In this document: positions 52,038 to 62,328 of the stretch, piece after piece
Position numbering within the stretch: position 1 is the stretch's first letter
Layout: every line of letters begins with the position of its first letter
DNA from: Meishania litoralis
Lineage (GTDB): Bacteria; Bacteroidota; Bacteroidia; Flavobacteriales; Flavobacteriaceae
Length of the DNA stretch: 64,000 nucleotides
Direction: 5' to 3'
NCBI RefSeq assembly: GCF_042611095.1
Contig: NZ_JBHFPV010000002.1
Span: forward strand, 950,558 to 1,014,557
The notes under the pieces: generated by a model
What the model saw: only the letters and a program-made list of their open reading frames with translations
Told to the model about the DNA's origin: nothing
Database searches by the model: none
Program-made: the position numbers and the translations under genes

Positions 52038-53885
52038 TTACTTCTTTTTAGATTTTGCTTCCATTTTGTCTTTCAACGCCTGTAACTGCTCATTGGCGTC
52101 TCCTAAGGTAGGTTTAGCCTCCTCGGCACTGGCCGCCTGTCTTTGCGCGGCAGATTTCACATTGCGCCTTTCTTCTTCCCTAAAGATAGCGGTATGGCTG
52201 GCAACGACTCTTTTAAAGTCTTTGTTGAACTCAATAATCTTGAATTCGGCTTCTTCACCTTTGCCCAGTTTCTTGCCATCTTCTTTCTCTAAGTGACGTT
52301 GTGGTACAAATGCCGTAATGTCATCATTGAAATCAATGGTAGCTCCCTTATCGACTATCTCTGTAATCGCAGCCTTATGCACGGTATCCAAGGCAAATTC
52401 ATTCTCATACTTGTCCCAAGGATTTTCCGTAGTCTGTTTGTGTCCCAAACTAAGCTTGCGACCTTCTACATCCAATTCAAGAACCTCTACTTCCAAAGTT
52501 TCACCTACCGCGGTAAACTCGGACGGATGTTTGATCTTTTTGGTCCAAGAGAGATCTGATATATATATCAGACCATCGATACCCTCTTCCAGCTCCACAA
52601 AGACCCCGAAATTGGTGAAATTGCGAACGATACCTTTATGTCGAGAACCGACAGGGTATTTAGTGGTTATATCTGTCCATGGGTCGGGTGTAAGTTGTTT
52701 GATACCCAACGACATTTTTCGGTCTTCTCGATCCAAGGTCAAAACAATCGCCTCGACCTCATCACCAACTTTTACGAAATCTTGAGCCGAACGTAAATGG
52801 GTCGACCAAGACATCTCAGAAACGTGAATAAGACCTTCAACACCTTCAACAACCTCGATGAAAGCACCATAATCTGCAATCACCACGACTTTTCCTTTGA
52901 CTTTATCGCCAATTTTAATCTCATCGCTCAATGCCTCCCATGGATGCTTCTCTAATTGTTTCAATCCTAATTGGATACGTGATTTATTCTCGTCAAAATC
53001 CAAAATAACCACGTTGAGTTTTTGATCTAGTTCAACGACCTCGTTGGGGTGATTGATCCTGCTCCAAGAAAGATCCGTAATATGTACCAGACCATCTACG
53101 CCGCCCAAATCGATAAAGACACCATATGAAGTAATGTTCTTGACGACACCCTCCAAAACTTGTCCTTTTTCCAATTGGCTGATAATCTCTTTTTTCTGTT
53201 CTTCGATATCGGCCTCGATCAAGGCTTTGTGCGAAACGACCACATTCTTGAACTCGTGGTTTATCTTGACCACCTTGAATTCCATGGTCTTGTTCACATA
53301 TTGATCATAATCTCGAATCGGCTTCACATCGATCTGCGAACCTGGCAAGAAGGCCTCGATGCCAAAAACATCGACGATCATACCTCCTTTAGTCCTGCAC
53401 TTCACAAAACCGCTTACTACTTCTTCATTGTCATGGGCCGCATTTACACGATCCCAGGCCATGATTGTGCGGGCCTTTCTATGGGAAAGCACCAACTGGC
53501 CACTTTTATCTTCCCGAATGTCGATCAGCACTTCGACCTTGTCCCCAACTTTTAAATTAGGGTTGTAGCGAAATTCGTTCAGCGAAATTACACCTTCGGA
53601 CTTTGCATTGATATCGATAATCGCTTCACGATCCGTAAGATACACCACTGTACCGGTCACTACCTCTTCATCGGCCGTATCGACAAAATTCTTTTCTACA
53701 AGGGTTTCGAATTCCTTTAATTTTGAATCCTCTACTTTTTCGATGCCCTGTTCGTACTTATCCCAATCAAAATTTTCAAGAAATTCTTTCGGATCTTGAA
53801 CGGGAGTTTCCTCTTTAACCTCTTTTACTTCTTGTTGTGCCTCGACAGTTTCTTCTACCTCAGCCGTTGTTTTTTCTTCAGCCAT
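52038..53885 (-). CDS. rpsA: 30S ribosomal protein S1
   Basis: Ribosomal S1 helps mRNA binding in translation. The 615-residue protein starts with an acidic Glu/Lys-rich N-terminus and then carries six S1 (OB-fold) repeats, for example VLEGVVKNITSYGVFIDLGGVDGLVHITDLSW (shown in part as GVFIDLGGVDGLVHITD), GLIHVSEMSWS and GVFVELEEGIDGLIYISDLSW (in part). The C-terminus is a Lys/Glu/Ala-rich tail (KDKMEAKSKKK). In Bacteroidota S1 is especially relevant because Shine-Dalgarno sequences are rarely used. Confidence 0.97.
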   Translation of the reverse strand: MAEEKTTAEVEETVEAQQEVKEVKEETPVQDPKEFLENFDWDKYEQGIEKVEDSKLKEFETLVEKNFVDTADEEVVTGTVVYLTDREAIIDINAKSEGVISLNEFRYNPNLKVGDKVEVLIDIREDKSGQLVLSHRKARTIMAWDRVNAAHDNEEVVSGFVKCRTKGGMIVDVFGIEAFLPGSQIDVKPIRDYDQYVNKTMEFKVVKINHEFKNVVVSHKALIEADIEEQKKEIISQLEKGQVLEGVVKNITSYGVFIDLGGVDGLVHITDLSWSRINHPNEVVELDQKLNVVILDFDENKSRIQLGLKQLEKHPWEALSDEIKIGDKVKGKVVVIADYGAFIEVVEGVEGLIHVSEMSWSTHLRSAQDFVKVGDEVEAIVLTLDREDRKMSLGIKQLTPDPWTDITTKYPVGSRHKGIVRNFTNFGVFVELEEGIDGLIYISDLSWTKKIKHPSEFTAVGETLEVEVLELDVEGRKLSLGHKQTTENPWDKYENEFALDTVHKAAITEIVDKGATIDFNDDITAFVPQRHLEKEDGKKLGKGEEAEFKIIEFNKDFKRVVASHTAIFREEERRNVKSAAQRQAASAEEAKPTLGDANEQLQALKDKMEAKSKKK

Positions 53886-53999
53886 TGCTGATCACTAGTT
53901 TGTATTCCTTGGAATTACAAGAGTTAAGCAAAACTCCTCGGAAGATATTATCAGTTTTTTCAGTCCCTTTTCCTCTTGTTACCCTGCAAAAAAGGAGTG

Positions 54000-54030
54000 C
54001 AAAAATACAATTTAAAAGTGGTTTTACCAA
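54000..54030 (-). promoter_or_regulatory. rpsA promoter
   Basis: On the minus strand TTG (54030-54028), a 20-base spacer and TATTTTTG (54007-54000) match the Bacteroidota TTG-N19-20-TAnnTTTG promoter well. It leaves a leader of about 110 bases before the ATG at 53885, longer than for most genes here, possibly for regulation of S1 synthesis. Confidence 0.7.
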
Positions 54031-54140
54031 TCTTTGAGTCAAGAGACCCAACTATTTAATTACTAATACCGGTTTTTTGGTCATAAATAGGTTAAATATT
54101 AGTATCTTGGGCCCATAAATATTAACCGTTTAAAATTATT

Positions 54141-54524
54141 ATGATGAGTGTTAAAGAAAAATATCAACCCGTTCTAAATCTTGGTGAACAATTGGGAATA
54201 AAAGATGGCAATGTAACCGAGGAAAATGGGATATTAAAAATAAAGGGGCAGGCCGCTACCCAATATGAAAAGAATATTCTTTGGGACAAAATCAAGGAAA
54301 TCGGTGGTGAGCACCCGTCAGATCTTAAGGCCAATATCACCGTTGCGGATGAATCGGTCTATCACAGGCACGTGGTCAAAAGTGGTGAATCGCTTAGTAA
54401 AATTGCGAAACACTACTATGGCGATCCCATGAAGTACAAACAGATTTTCGAGGCAAACACCAATATTTTGAAAAACCCGGATTTGATCCACCCTGATCAA
54501 ATATTGGTCATTCCAAATTTGTAA
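54141..54524 (+). CDS. LysM domain protein (YgaU/BON-LysM-like)
   Basis: Small 127-residue protein without a signal peptide. The N-terminal half (about 20-70) resembles a BON-like domain (NGILKIKGQAATQYEKNILWDKI, in part). The C-terminal half is a LysM domain (about 78-126) with HVVKSGESLSKIAKHYYGD and PDLIHPDQILVIPNL. This layout matches the E. coli YgaU (Kbp) potassium-binding protein, though the exact role here is unknown. It is convergent with cmk and shares its terminator. Confidence 0.88.
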   Translation: MMSVKEKYQPVLNLGEQLGIKDGNVTEENGILKIKGQAATQYEKNILWDKIKEIGGEHPSDLKANITVADESVYHRHVVKSGESLSKIAKHYYGDPMKYKQIFEANTNILKNPDLIHPDQILVIPNL

Positions 54525-54543
54525 AGAACGATTTCAAGAATAC

Positions 54544-54570
54544 AAAAGGGGGTCAAACGACCCCCTTTTT
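54544..54570. terminator. Bidirectional intrinsic terminator between LysM gene and cmk
   Basis: GGGGGTC and GACCCCC form a 7-bp stem, extended by A/T pairs, with an AAAC loop and T runs on both sides. The last codons and the stop of cmk (54553) lie within the hairpin. Confidence 0.88.
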
Positions 54571-55260
54571 TTTATTTTCTATTATACGCAAAGTATAATT
54601 ATAAATTCGTTCGAACTGTTCTTTAAGCCCCATATCACTGTTGTCAAATGCGATGGCATCATCGGCTTTTTTTAAAGGGGAGAATTCGCGGGAAGAATCG
54701 ATTTGGTCGCGATGTTGCACATTCTTCAAAACGTCGTCATAAGACACTTTTTGGCCTTTTTCGAGTAATTCCCTATAACGCCTGTATGCCCTTTTTTCTG
54801 GGGAGGCATCCATAAAAATTTTGAGTTCGGCGTCGGGAAATACGACCGTACCAATATCCCTACCGTCCATAACGATACCCTTTTCTTTTCCCATTTTCTT
54901 TTGCATATCGACAAGCATATGGCGCACTTCCTCAATTTCAGCAACCCTGCTCACATGCTTGGATACCTCTAAACCACGAATCTCATTTTCTACATTTTCA
55001 TTGTTCAGGTACATTTCAGAAAACCCCAAGTCGTCATTATAGATGAACTTCAATCTTATTTTGGGCAATAATTGCACCAGTGCATGAATATTTTCATGTT
55101 TTCCACCGACCAGTCCATTACGAATAGCGAATAAAGTAACCGCGCGATACATGGCGCCGGTATCCACATAAATATAGCCCAAAGCCTTTGCCAATTGCTT
55201 GGCGATCGTACTTTTACCGGTAGACGAATAGCCGTCTATGGCTATAGTGATTTTCTCCAT
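54553..55260 (-). CDS. cmk: Cytidylate kinase
   Basis: CMP/dCMP kinase of 235 residues. The P-loop IDGYSSTGKSTIAKQLA is at the N-terminus and YIYVDTGAMYRAVTL follows. The GRDIGTVVFPDAELKIFMDASPEKRAYRR segment (in part) and RDQIDSSREFSPLKKADDAI complete the NMP kinase signature. The ATG at 55260 is clear. The stop lies inside the terminator hairpin shared with the LysM gene. In this phylum cmk is often near rpsA, as here. Confidence 0.96.
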   Translation of the reverse strand: MEKITIAIDGYSSTGKSTIAKQLAKALGYIYVDTGAMYRAVTLFAIRNGLVGGKHENIHALVQLLPKIRLKFIYNDDLGFSEMYLNNENVENEIRGLEVSKHVSRVAEIEEVRHMLVDMQKKMGKEKGIVMDGRDIGTVVFPDAELKIFMDASPEKRAYRRYRELLEKGQKVSYDDVLKNVQHRDQIDSSREFSPLKKADDAIAFDNSDMGLKEQFERIYNYTLRIIENKKKGVV

Positions 55261-55322
55261 TGCTTAAAAGTAATGAGAAATAAACGATGTGCATGCCTTT
55301 TGACTATATCTTCGATGGCGAA

Positions 55323-57791
55323 TCAAAGTTTTTTAGGATTTTTCACCTTGCTTTTCATCAAGGCGATATCGACAACCTCGTGCATATCGGTTACGTAGTG
55401 AAATTGAAGTCCTTTCAAATATTCTTGTTTGATTTCCAATATATCCTTTCGATTGTCTTTGCATAGTATGATTTCCTTGATGCGCGCCCTTTTGGCCGCC
55501 AATATTTTTTCTTTGATTCCGCCAACCGGCAAGACTTTACCGCGAAGCGTGATTTCTCCGGTCATGGCCAAACTTCTCTTCACCTTTCTTTGAGTAAACA
55601 AAGATACCAATGAGGTCAGCATCGTTATTCCCGCACTAGGGCCATCTTTTGGCGTCGCACCTTCCGGAACATGAATATGTACATTATAGTTGTCAAAGAC
55701 ATTAGGGTCGATTCCAAATCGGTCCGCATTCGATTTAATATACTCAAGGGCGATGGTGGCCGATTCTTTCATCACCTTCCCAAGATTTCCGGTAATGTTC
55801 AAGGTTCCTTTTCCTTTTGACAAGATCGATTCGATAAACAAAATGTCCCCACCTACACTTGTCCATGCCAAACCGGTTACTACCCCGGCAATGTTATTGT
55901 TTTCATATTTGTCACGTTCCAATCTCGCGGGACCTAAAATCTCAATAACGTCTTCATTGTTAATCTGGATATTATAATCCTCTTCCACAGCTATCGATTT
56001 GGCGGCATAGCGCACCATTTTGGCAATCTGTTTTTCAAGTCCGCGCACACCAGATTCGCGAGTATACCCCTCTACTATTTTTTCGAGCTGCCGCTTGCCT
56101 ATTTTTAAATCTTTTGCAGTAAGCCCATGTTCTTTTAATTGTTTAGGCAATAAATGCCTTTTGGCAATCTCGACCTTTTCTTCAATAGTATAACCAGTTA
56201 CATTGATAATCTCCATTCGGTCTCTCAAAGCAGGCTGAATATCAGAGATGTTGTTCGCGGTGGCAATGAACATCACCTTAGAGAGGTCATACCCCATTTC
56301 AAGAAAATTATCATGGAATTCACTGTTCTGTTCAGGATCCAACACCTCCAACATGGCCGATGAAGGGTCTCCTTGGTGGCTGTTCGACAGTTTGTCGATC
56401 TCATCAAGAATAAAGACCGGGTTCGAAGTGCCTGCCTTTTTTATGCTCTGTATAATTCGACCGGGCATGGCTCCAATATACGTTTTTCGATGCCCTCTGA
56501 TCTCTGCTTCATCTCTCAACCCCCCTAACGACATTCTAACATATTCCCTGCCCAACGCTTCGGCGACCGATTTACCAAGTGAAGTCTTTCCAACCCCCGG
56601 AGGCCCATACAAACAGATTATCGGTGACTTCATATCGTTGCGAAGTTTCAAAACGGCCAGATATTCAATGATTCTTTTCTTGACATCTTCTAGGCCATAA
56701 TGATCTCGGTCCAAAATCCTTTGGGCACGCTTTAAATCGAATTTATCGGTAGAATACTCGTTCCAAGGCAAATCCAAGATCAGATCCAAATAATTTCTTT
56801 GAATCGAATACTCGGCCACTTGCGGGTTCATTCGTTGAATTTTGGCCAATTCTTTTTCAAAATGCTCTTTGACTTTCTTGCCCCAATTCTTTTTTTTAGC
56901 CCTATCACGCATTTCCTCTATTTCCTCATCATAGGAAACACCTCCCAATTCTTCTTGAATGGTCTTCATTTGCTGATGAAGAAAATACTCACGTTGCTGC
57001 TGATCCAAATCGCTGCGAACCTTGGATTGGATATCGTTCTTCAGTTCCAATTTCTGAAGTTCTACGTTCATGTACTTCAAAGTGGCCAACGCCCGCTCTT
57101 GAAGATTGGGTATTTCGAGCAGCTCTTGCTTATCCTTGACATCTAAATTAAGGTTAGAGGATACAAAATTGATCAGGAATGAATTGCTCTGAATGTTCTT
57201 GATCGCAAAGGAAGCCTCGCTCGGAATATTCGGGTTGTCCCTTATAATCTTCAGGGCCAAGTCTTTTATCGATTCGATGATGGCCAAAAATTCCTTTCCG
57301 TTCTGGTCTGGCCGTATCTCTTTGGCTTCACGCACTGTCGCCGTCATATAGGGTTTTTGGGTCAATATTTCGGCAACCTCAAATCTCTTTTTACCCTGAA
57401 TAATAACCGTAGTATTGCCATCAGGCATTTGCAATACCCGTAGTATCCGCGCCACCGTACCCAAGGTATTGATATCGTTTACCCCAGGATTTTCGGTTTC
57501 CTCGTCTTTCTGGGAAACAACACCAATAACTTTAGAACCGTTATTTGCGTCTTTGATTAAATTAATGGAAGTATCCCTCCCTGCGGTTATAGGTATGACC
57601 ACTCCGGGAAAAAGTACCGTGTTGCGCAATGGCAAAATAGGTAGGGTTTCAGGAAGCTGCTCATTGTTCATGTGTTCTTCGTCCTCAGGTGTCAATAATG
57701 GAATCAAATCTGATTCCTCGTCAATGTTATGCAAGGACATATTGTCAAAATTCGAAAATTTGGAATCTCCCATAGTATATTTTTCGGTCAT
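55323..57791 (-). CDS. lon: ATP-dependent protease Lon
   Basis: Hexameric cytoplasmic protease of 822 residues. The N-terminal substrate domain begins at about residue 48 (LPILPLRNTVLFPGVVIP). The AAA+ module has Walker A GPPGVGKTSLGKS, Walker B FILDEIDKL and an arginine finger region ALRDRMEII. The protease domain has the catalytic Ser in PKDGPSAGITM and the Lys in VGGIKEKILAAKRA. The acidic N-terminal extension (about 45 residues) includes an alternative start at MGDSKFSN (57773). Confidence 0.97.
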   Translation of the reverse strand: MTEKYTMGDSKFSNFDNMSLHNIDEESDLIPLLTPEDEEHMNNEQLPETLPILPLRNTVLFPGVVIPITAGRDTSINLIKDANNGSKVIGVVSQKDEETENPGVNDINTLGTVARILRVLQMPDGNTTVIIQGKKRFEVAEILTQKPYMTATVREAKEIRPDQNGKEFLAIIESIKDLALKIIRDNPNIPSEASFAIKNIQSNSFLINFVSSNLNLDVKDKQELLEIPNLQERALATLKYMNVELQKLELKNDIQSKVRSDLDQQQREYFLHQQMKTIQEELGGVSYDEEIEEMRDRAKKKNWGKKVKEHFEKELAKIQRMNPQVAEYSIQRNYLDLILDLPWNEYSTDKFDLKRAQRILDRDHYGLEDVKKRIIEYLAVLKLRNDMKSPIICLYGPPGVGKTSLGKSVAEALGREYVRMSLGGLRDEAEIRGHRKTYIGAMPGRIIQSIKKAGTSNPVFILDEIDKLSNSHQGDPSSAMLEVLDPEQNSEFHDNFLEMGYDLSKVMFIATANNISDIQPALRDRMEIINVTGYTIEEKVEIAKRHLLPKQLKEHGLTAKDLKIGKRQLEKIVEGYTRESGVRGLEKQIAKMVRYAAKSIAVEEDYNIQINNEDVIEILGPARLERDKYENNNIAGVVTGLAWTSVGGDILFIESILSKGKGTLNITGNLGKVMKESATIALEYIKSNADRFGIDPNVFDNYNVHIHVPEGATPKDGPSAGITMLTSLVSLFTQRKVKRSLAMTGEITLRGKVLPVGGIKEKILAAKRARIKEIILCKDNRKDILEIKQEYLKGLQFHYVTDMHEVVDIALMKSKVKNPKKL

Positions 57792-57930
57792 TCTGTCATT
57801 AAAACGTCTTTGACCTTACCGTTATTTTTTCATAAACCTGTGAAAAGCCCCATTTTCATTAAAAAGTCGCCTTTCACCTCTTCATTCTTCCATACTACAG
57901 GACAATTGTTATGCCAATCGGTCGTTGGCA

Positions 57931-57961
57931 TAAAAAAACCCTTGGGAAGAAACCAAAGGGT
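57931..57961 (-). terminator. Intrinsic terminator after the PQQ-type dehydrogenase gene
   Basis: On the minus strand a short stem of ACCCTT with AAGGGT, extended by partial pairing, is followed by seven T residues (57931-57938 on the plus strand as A run). It sits about 30 bases after the stop at 57992. Confidence 0.7.
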
Positions 57962-57991
57962 CAGGACTTTTTTTGCCGGTGAAGCAACCTT

Positions 57992-60900
57992 CTACCTACT
58001 TTTGACTATTTTATTCGTAATCACCTCGCCATCATCCAAAACTAGATTGAGTATATATATACCAGGAGTAAAATTCCCAAGGTTTAATTTCATGTAGCCC
58101 GAATGGTCTTTTTCGAGAAACTCATCTATCAGCACCTGTTGCTGCATATTGGTCAATAAAACCCTAACCGACTTGCCCATAATGCTCTGAAGATTAACAT
58201 TGGCCTCATCAAATGTAGGATTTGGATACACGCTTACCTTATCCAAAAAGCTTGTTTGGCCTTGAAATTCAACATGAAATTCTTCAAAACCTGCTGTTTT
58301 AGATGTACCGAACCTTTGGACCTCAAGTGTCAAAGTAGTTTTGCAGCCTTCTTCAGATTTAAGCGTATATACGCCTGAATGCGCTTGAGTGACATTTACA
58401 AATCCATAATTATCAGGTACTTCTCGACCATCGGGGGTAATAATCGTAAGTCCCACATCATTGGGCAACATACTGATCAACAGGTTACTACCTTCGTCTA
58501 CCTGTATCACATTTTTCCCACTCTGCCATATTCCATCGATTCGATATTCTGGAATAATACTACCTACGGAACAATTTTCTAGGTCGCTAACAGCCAAATT
58601 TATTGTTTCAGTACAACCTTCAACACTTAAAATTGTATAGGTACCTTCCTGATCTTTAGTAACATTGCCCATCGCATAATCTCCAGCTACGACCGAGCCA
58701 TCTGGCTTGATTATCGAAAAATCCATTGCATCGGGCAACATGCTAAGCACTATATCGGTTCCTTCATCAACCGTTAAATTATTTTCCCCACTAGACCAAG
58801 TACCATCCAATCTGTACTCAGGAATGACGCTATCTTCGGTACAATCGTCAACGACTGTTACATTTAGTGCCTTACTACATCCTTCGGCGGAAGTAAGTAT
58901 ATAGCTTCCTGCCTGTTCGGCAGAGAAATTGTTGATTTTATGGTTGTCTTTGACAACCCTGCCATCTGGAAGTGTAATCGAAAGCGCTACTCCATTGGGC
59001 AACATACTGAATATTATTTCAGACCCATCGTTGACCGCAATGGAAGCCTCGCCACTTAACCATTCTCCGTTTATTCTATATTCGGTAATCAACCTTTCAT
59101 CACAATCTTGTAGACCGTCATTTACCGTAAGATTGATTTCAGAGGTACACCCACCCGCGGAAGTCAAGATATATTTGCCGTTATTCTCTGCCGTAACCGC
59201 CCCAAGATTGTATTCATCACCAACGATCTCGCCACTAGGCAAAGTAATTTGCAGGCCTACGCCATCCGGCAACATACTTAACACAACCTCGGAGCCTGAT
59301 TGAACGGTAACATCTTTTTGGCCACTGAACCAAAGGCCATCGATTTGATATTGAGGGACCACGCTTCCTTCAGTACACCCTTCATTATTTGCTATAACCA
59401 CAATTTCGAAATTTGAACTGCATCCGTCATCTTGAACAATGGTGTAAACCCCGTTATGATTTGGACCAACGGCTCCTAGGTCAAGTGGTCCTGAATTACT
59501 ATTTCCCGCAGGGCCGGTTATGACGTATTCTTGTCCATTTTCCGACATCTTGACTTTTAACTGCGTACCTTGATCCAAGGTGATCTTTGTTTCGCCTGAA
59601 ATCCAACTACCTCCGTTCAGGGAATATTCCATGGTAATTCTTGCATCCGAACAATCAAAATTTTGGGACCAAACCGCAAACCTGCTTGAAGCTATGTCTC
59701 CAGTGGTGCCGAAATTGCCTCCGACAAAGAGGTCATTATTGTTATTGCCAAAGGATATACTATTTATTTCATTGTCAGAACCAACATCCTTTGAAGGTCC
59801 CAATGCCTCAAAACCAGATGTTATGCTCCATCTTGCAATATTATTTACGACACTGTTCACATCTGTATTGTCAGATGCCGTTTCAAAATTACCAGCCAAA
59901 TAAATATATGAGTCGTCCATCGCCAGGGCGTTCACGCTGCCACTCACACCATTGCCGATAGCCTCCCATGACCCGGTGGATATATTCCATCTAGCGAATC
60001 GATTAACGGTCTTGTTACCGGCCAGTACAAAATTTCCCCCTGCATATATATATCCGGAATGTGCCATAATCGCCTGCACAAACCCGCTGGTTCCCTCACC
60101 AAGGGTGCCCCAATTATTTCCGTTCCAGGTGGCAATTCGATTTGCGGTCTTCCCTCCGGCACTATCGAAGTTACCTCCAACAATAAGCATTCCATTTTCA
60201 TCAAAGTCCATGGCCCTTATCTCATTATTGGTTCCTGGTTCTAATGTGCCGGAATCGGCAAGGGCTGCCCAGCCTTCATTCCACAAAGCAATATTGTGGA
60301 CCGTTATCCCTCCTGCGGTCTCAAACGCGCCGCCCACATATACGTTGTCATCACTATCAATCTCGATCGTTGCCACAGGACCGTTGGTACCGGCATCAAG
60401 TGCGGACCAGTTTGACCCGTTCCAAACGGCAACATTGTTTGCCGGGATTCCACCGATACTTGTAAATTCTCCTCCAGCATAAACCGAGCCATCGGAAGCT
60501 ACGGCCACAGAATTTACCTTTCCATTCGAACCACTTGACAAGGCCCTCCATCCATGGGTCTTATTATAAACCGCAATATTGTTCGCACTGATAGAACCTA
60601 CGGTCGTAAAACTACCACCTACATAAATATCATCTCCAATTGAGAACACCGATTCGATATTCCCATTACTACCTCCTTCTACATCTTTCCAAGTACCGAA
60701 ACCATCGATCAAATTAGTAACCGGACCAGTATTTTCATTTCCACCAATAATCCTAAAAAGTTTTGCAGAAGAGCCATATCCGCTAAAATACAACTCGCCC
60801 GACTCATCAAGACCAAAACTGGAAACATACTCACCACTGGTTCTGAACAACAATTTAGATGTTGCCTCACCACTGACTTCATTGTAATCAAGCGCCCAAA

Positions 60901-61945
60901 CCCTACCAGATACGTAATCGGCATAAATATATTTGCCCAGTATATTCTGATTATTACTTGAACCCCTATATACATAGCCTCCCGTTATTGAGACGTCACC
61001 ATTACCATGGCCGTAAGTATAAATCGGCCTGATGTCAGGACTGGTGATCAGGTCGGTCGAGGTATTGTAATTAGCATTGGCCTCATATCTGTTCCAGCCG
61101 TAGTTGCCTCCCTTTTTAATTAGATTGATTTCTTCATATTCACCCTGACCTACATCGGCTCCCCACAATCTGTTGGTCTGGGCATCAAAAGAGAACTTCC
61201 AGGTATTCCTGATGCCCCAGGCATAAAGTTCATCCATACCTGCCTGACCTACCAATGGATTGTCGCTAGGTATTTCATAGTTGCCATTTGGTAAATCAGG
61301 ATTGGATTCCAAAGGATTGCTGCCATCCACATCTATATCTATTCGCAAAATACTTCCGAACGGATTTTGGAGGTTTTGTGCATTTTTATTGGGGTCCCCG
61401 CCTCCGCCCCCATCACCAAATGACGCATACAGATAACCATCTGGACCAAACCCAATTTTACCACCATTGTGATTCGAATGGTTTTGGTTTTTATCAAAAC
61501 TGAAAATTTCCAATCTACTGGAAGCATCAACCTTATTACTATCCGAAGAACTCACGGTATACCTTGCAACAACAATTTCAACGCCCACATTGGGTACACT
61601 ACTATTTCTGGTATAGTAGACATACAAGTAACCATTTTGACTATAGTTAGGATGAAATGCCAACCCTAAGAGCCCTATTTCTTGACCTGAAGAGAAACTG
61701 ACCTCATTGGTCAAATCTAAAAAAATGTGCTGCTGGGATGTGTCTGAATCGTTTTGAAAGACTTTGATGCGACCCGATTGTTCGACAACAAAAAGTCTGT
61801 TGCTCGAATCATTGGCGTTTTGAATCTCTACAGGAAATTCAAAACTAAGATTAGGGAATGCTTGTTCATAAGTAACCGCCTCTTGGGCGCTTACCGTAGA
61901 AAACAAAACACTAAAAAACAGGCACAAGTAGGTAATTTTCTTCAT
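57992..61945 (-). CDS. Secreted PQQ-type sugar dehydrogenase fused to repeat regions with T9SS tail
   Basis: Exported protein of 1317 residues. Signal peptide to about 20 (FSTVSAQ). Residues about 25-400 resemble glucose/sorbosone dehydrogenases (ALGLAFHPN-like: here LLGLAFHPNYSQNGYLYVYY, then HNGGKIGFGPDGYLYASFGDGG and WGIRNTWKFSFD). Residues about 405-755 hold at least six or seven repeats of roughly 45-50 residues with G-x-F-x-x-x-G (VGGSFTTVG, AGGEFTSIGG, VGGAFETAGG). Residues about 770-1225 hold five Cys-containing repeats with 'VLSMLPDGVGLQI' segments. The end is a type A T9SS sorting domain (GIYILNLVLDDGEVITNKIVKSR, in part). Catalysis with PQQ is by homology; whether the enzyme is active is unknown. 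Confidence 0.87.
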   Translation of the reverse strand: MKKITYLCLFFSVLFSTVSAQEAVTYEQAFPNLSFEFPVEIQNANDSSNRLFVVEQSGRIKVFQNDSDTSQQHIFLDLTNEVSFSSGQEIGLLGLAFHPNYSQNGYLYVYYTRNSSVPNVGVEIVVARYTVSSSDSNKVDASSRLEIFSFDKNQNHSNHNGGKIGFGPDGYLYASFGDGGGGGDPNKNAQNLQNPFGSILRIDIDVDGSNPLESNPDLPNGNYEIPSDNPLVGQAGMDELYAWGIRNTWKFSFDAQTNRLWGADVGQGEYEEINLIKKGGNYGWNRYEANANYNTSTDLITSPDIRPIYTYGHGNGDVSITGGYVYRGSSNNQNILGKYIYADYVSGRVWALDYNEVSGEATSKLLFRTSGEYVSSFGLDESGELYFSGYGSSAKLFRIIGGNENTGPVTNLIDGFGTWKDVEGGSNGNIESVFSIGDDIYVGGSFTTVGSISANNIAVYNKTHGWRALSSGSNGKVNSVAVASDGSVYAGGEFTSIGGIPANNVAVWNGSNWSALDAGTNGPVATIEIDSDDNVYVGGAFETAGGITVHNIALWNEGWAALADSGTLEPGTNNEIRAMDFDENGMLIVGGNFDSAGGKTANRIATWNGNNWGTLGEGTSGFVQAIMAHSGYIYAGGNFVLAGNKTVNRFARWNISTGSWEAIGNGVSGSVNALAMDDSYIYLAGNFETASDNTDVNSVVNNIARWSITSGFEALGPSKDVGSDNEINSISFGNNNNDLFVGGNFGTTGDIASSRFAVWSQNFDCSDARITMEYSLNGGSWISGETKITLDQGTQLKVKMSENGQEYVITGPAGNSNSGPLDLGAVGPNHNGVYTIVQDDGCSSNFEIVVIANNEGCTEGSVVPQYQIDGLWFSGQKDVTVQSGSEVVLSMLPDGVGLQITLPSGEIVGDEYNLGAVTAENNGKYILTSAGGCTSEINLTVNDGLQDCDERLITEYRINGEWLSGEASIAVNDGSEIIFSMLPNGVALSITLPDGRVVKDNHKINNFSAEQAGSYILTSAEGCSKALNVTVVDDCTEDSVIPEYRLDGTWSSGENNLTVDEGTDIVLSMLPDAMDFSIIKPDGSVVAGDYAMGNVTKDQEGTYTILSVEGCTETINLAVSDLENCSVGSIIPEYRIDGIWQSGKNVIQVDEGSNLLISMLPNDVGLTIITPDGREVPDNYGFVNVTQAHSGVYTLKSEEGCKTTLTLEVQRFGTSKTAGFEEFHVEFQGQTSFLDKVSVYPNPTFDEANVNLQSIMGKSVRVLLTNMQQQVLIDEFLEKDHSGYMKLNLGNFTPGIYILNLVLDDGEVITNKIVKSR

Positions 61946-62328
61946 AAATTCTTGGGGCTAAATTTATTCAAGACAATGGGTAAAACCCGATTAAACACAT
62001 ATTTATTACGTTGAATTACCCAAAAAAGTTTATTACCTTATTCTTATTATTAATTTTTTCGATGAAAGTATCTAAATATTAACATTTGTTGATGGAAAAA
62101 CAAAATGAATAATTACAATGTTAGGTTCGAATAATTGAACCCTGTAAACAATTTTGTACCGCTAACGATTCCAGAGAATTCATGAAATCTTATAATAAAT
62201 CAACCAAATTCATCAAAAAAGTATTCTTAACAATGTCAATTTTTGCAATATAATTATTGATTCCATGTTAGATAGATACAAACTTAGGGGAGATTAGATA
62301 TTTTTAAACTGAAGATAATTCAAAACTT
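61946..62328. other. AT-rich divergent intergenic region
   Basis: About 380 bases between two divergent genes with no credible ORF. It must contain both promoters; I see only a near-match (TATTTTTA) about 30 bases before the GT2 gene and no clear box for the minus-strand gene. Confidence 0.4.

Noticed and set aside
57911..57931. Small hairpin ATGCCAA/TTGGCAT downstream of the PQQ-type gene as a separate regulatory RNA
   Set aside because: It adjoins the terminator and shows no promoter or further structure; most likely part of the termination region.
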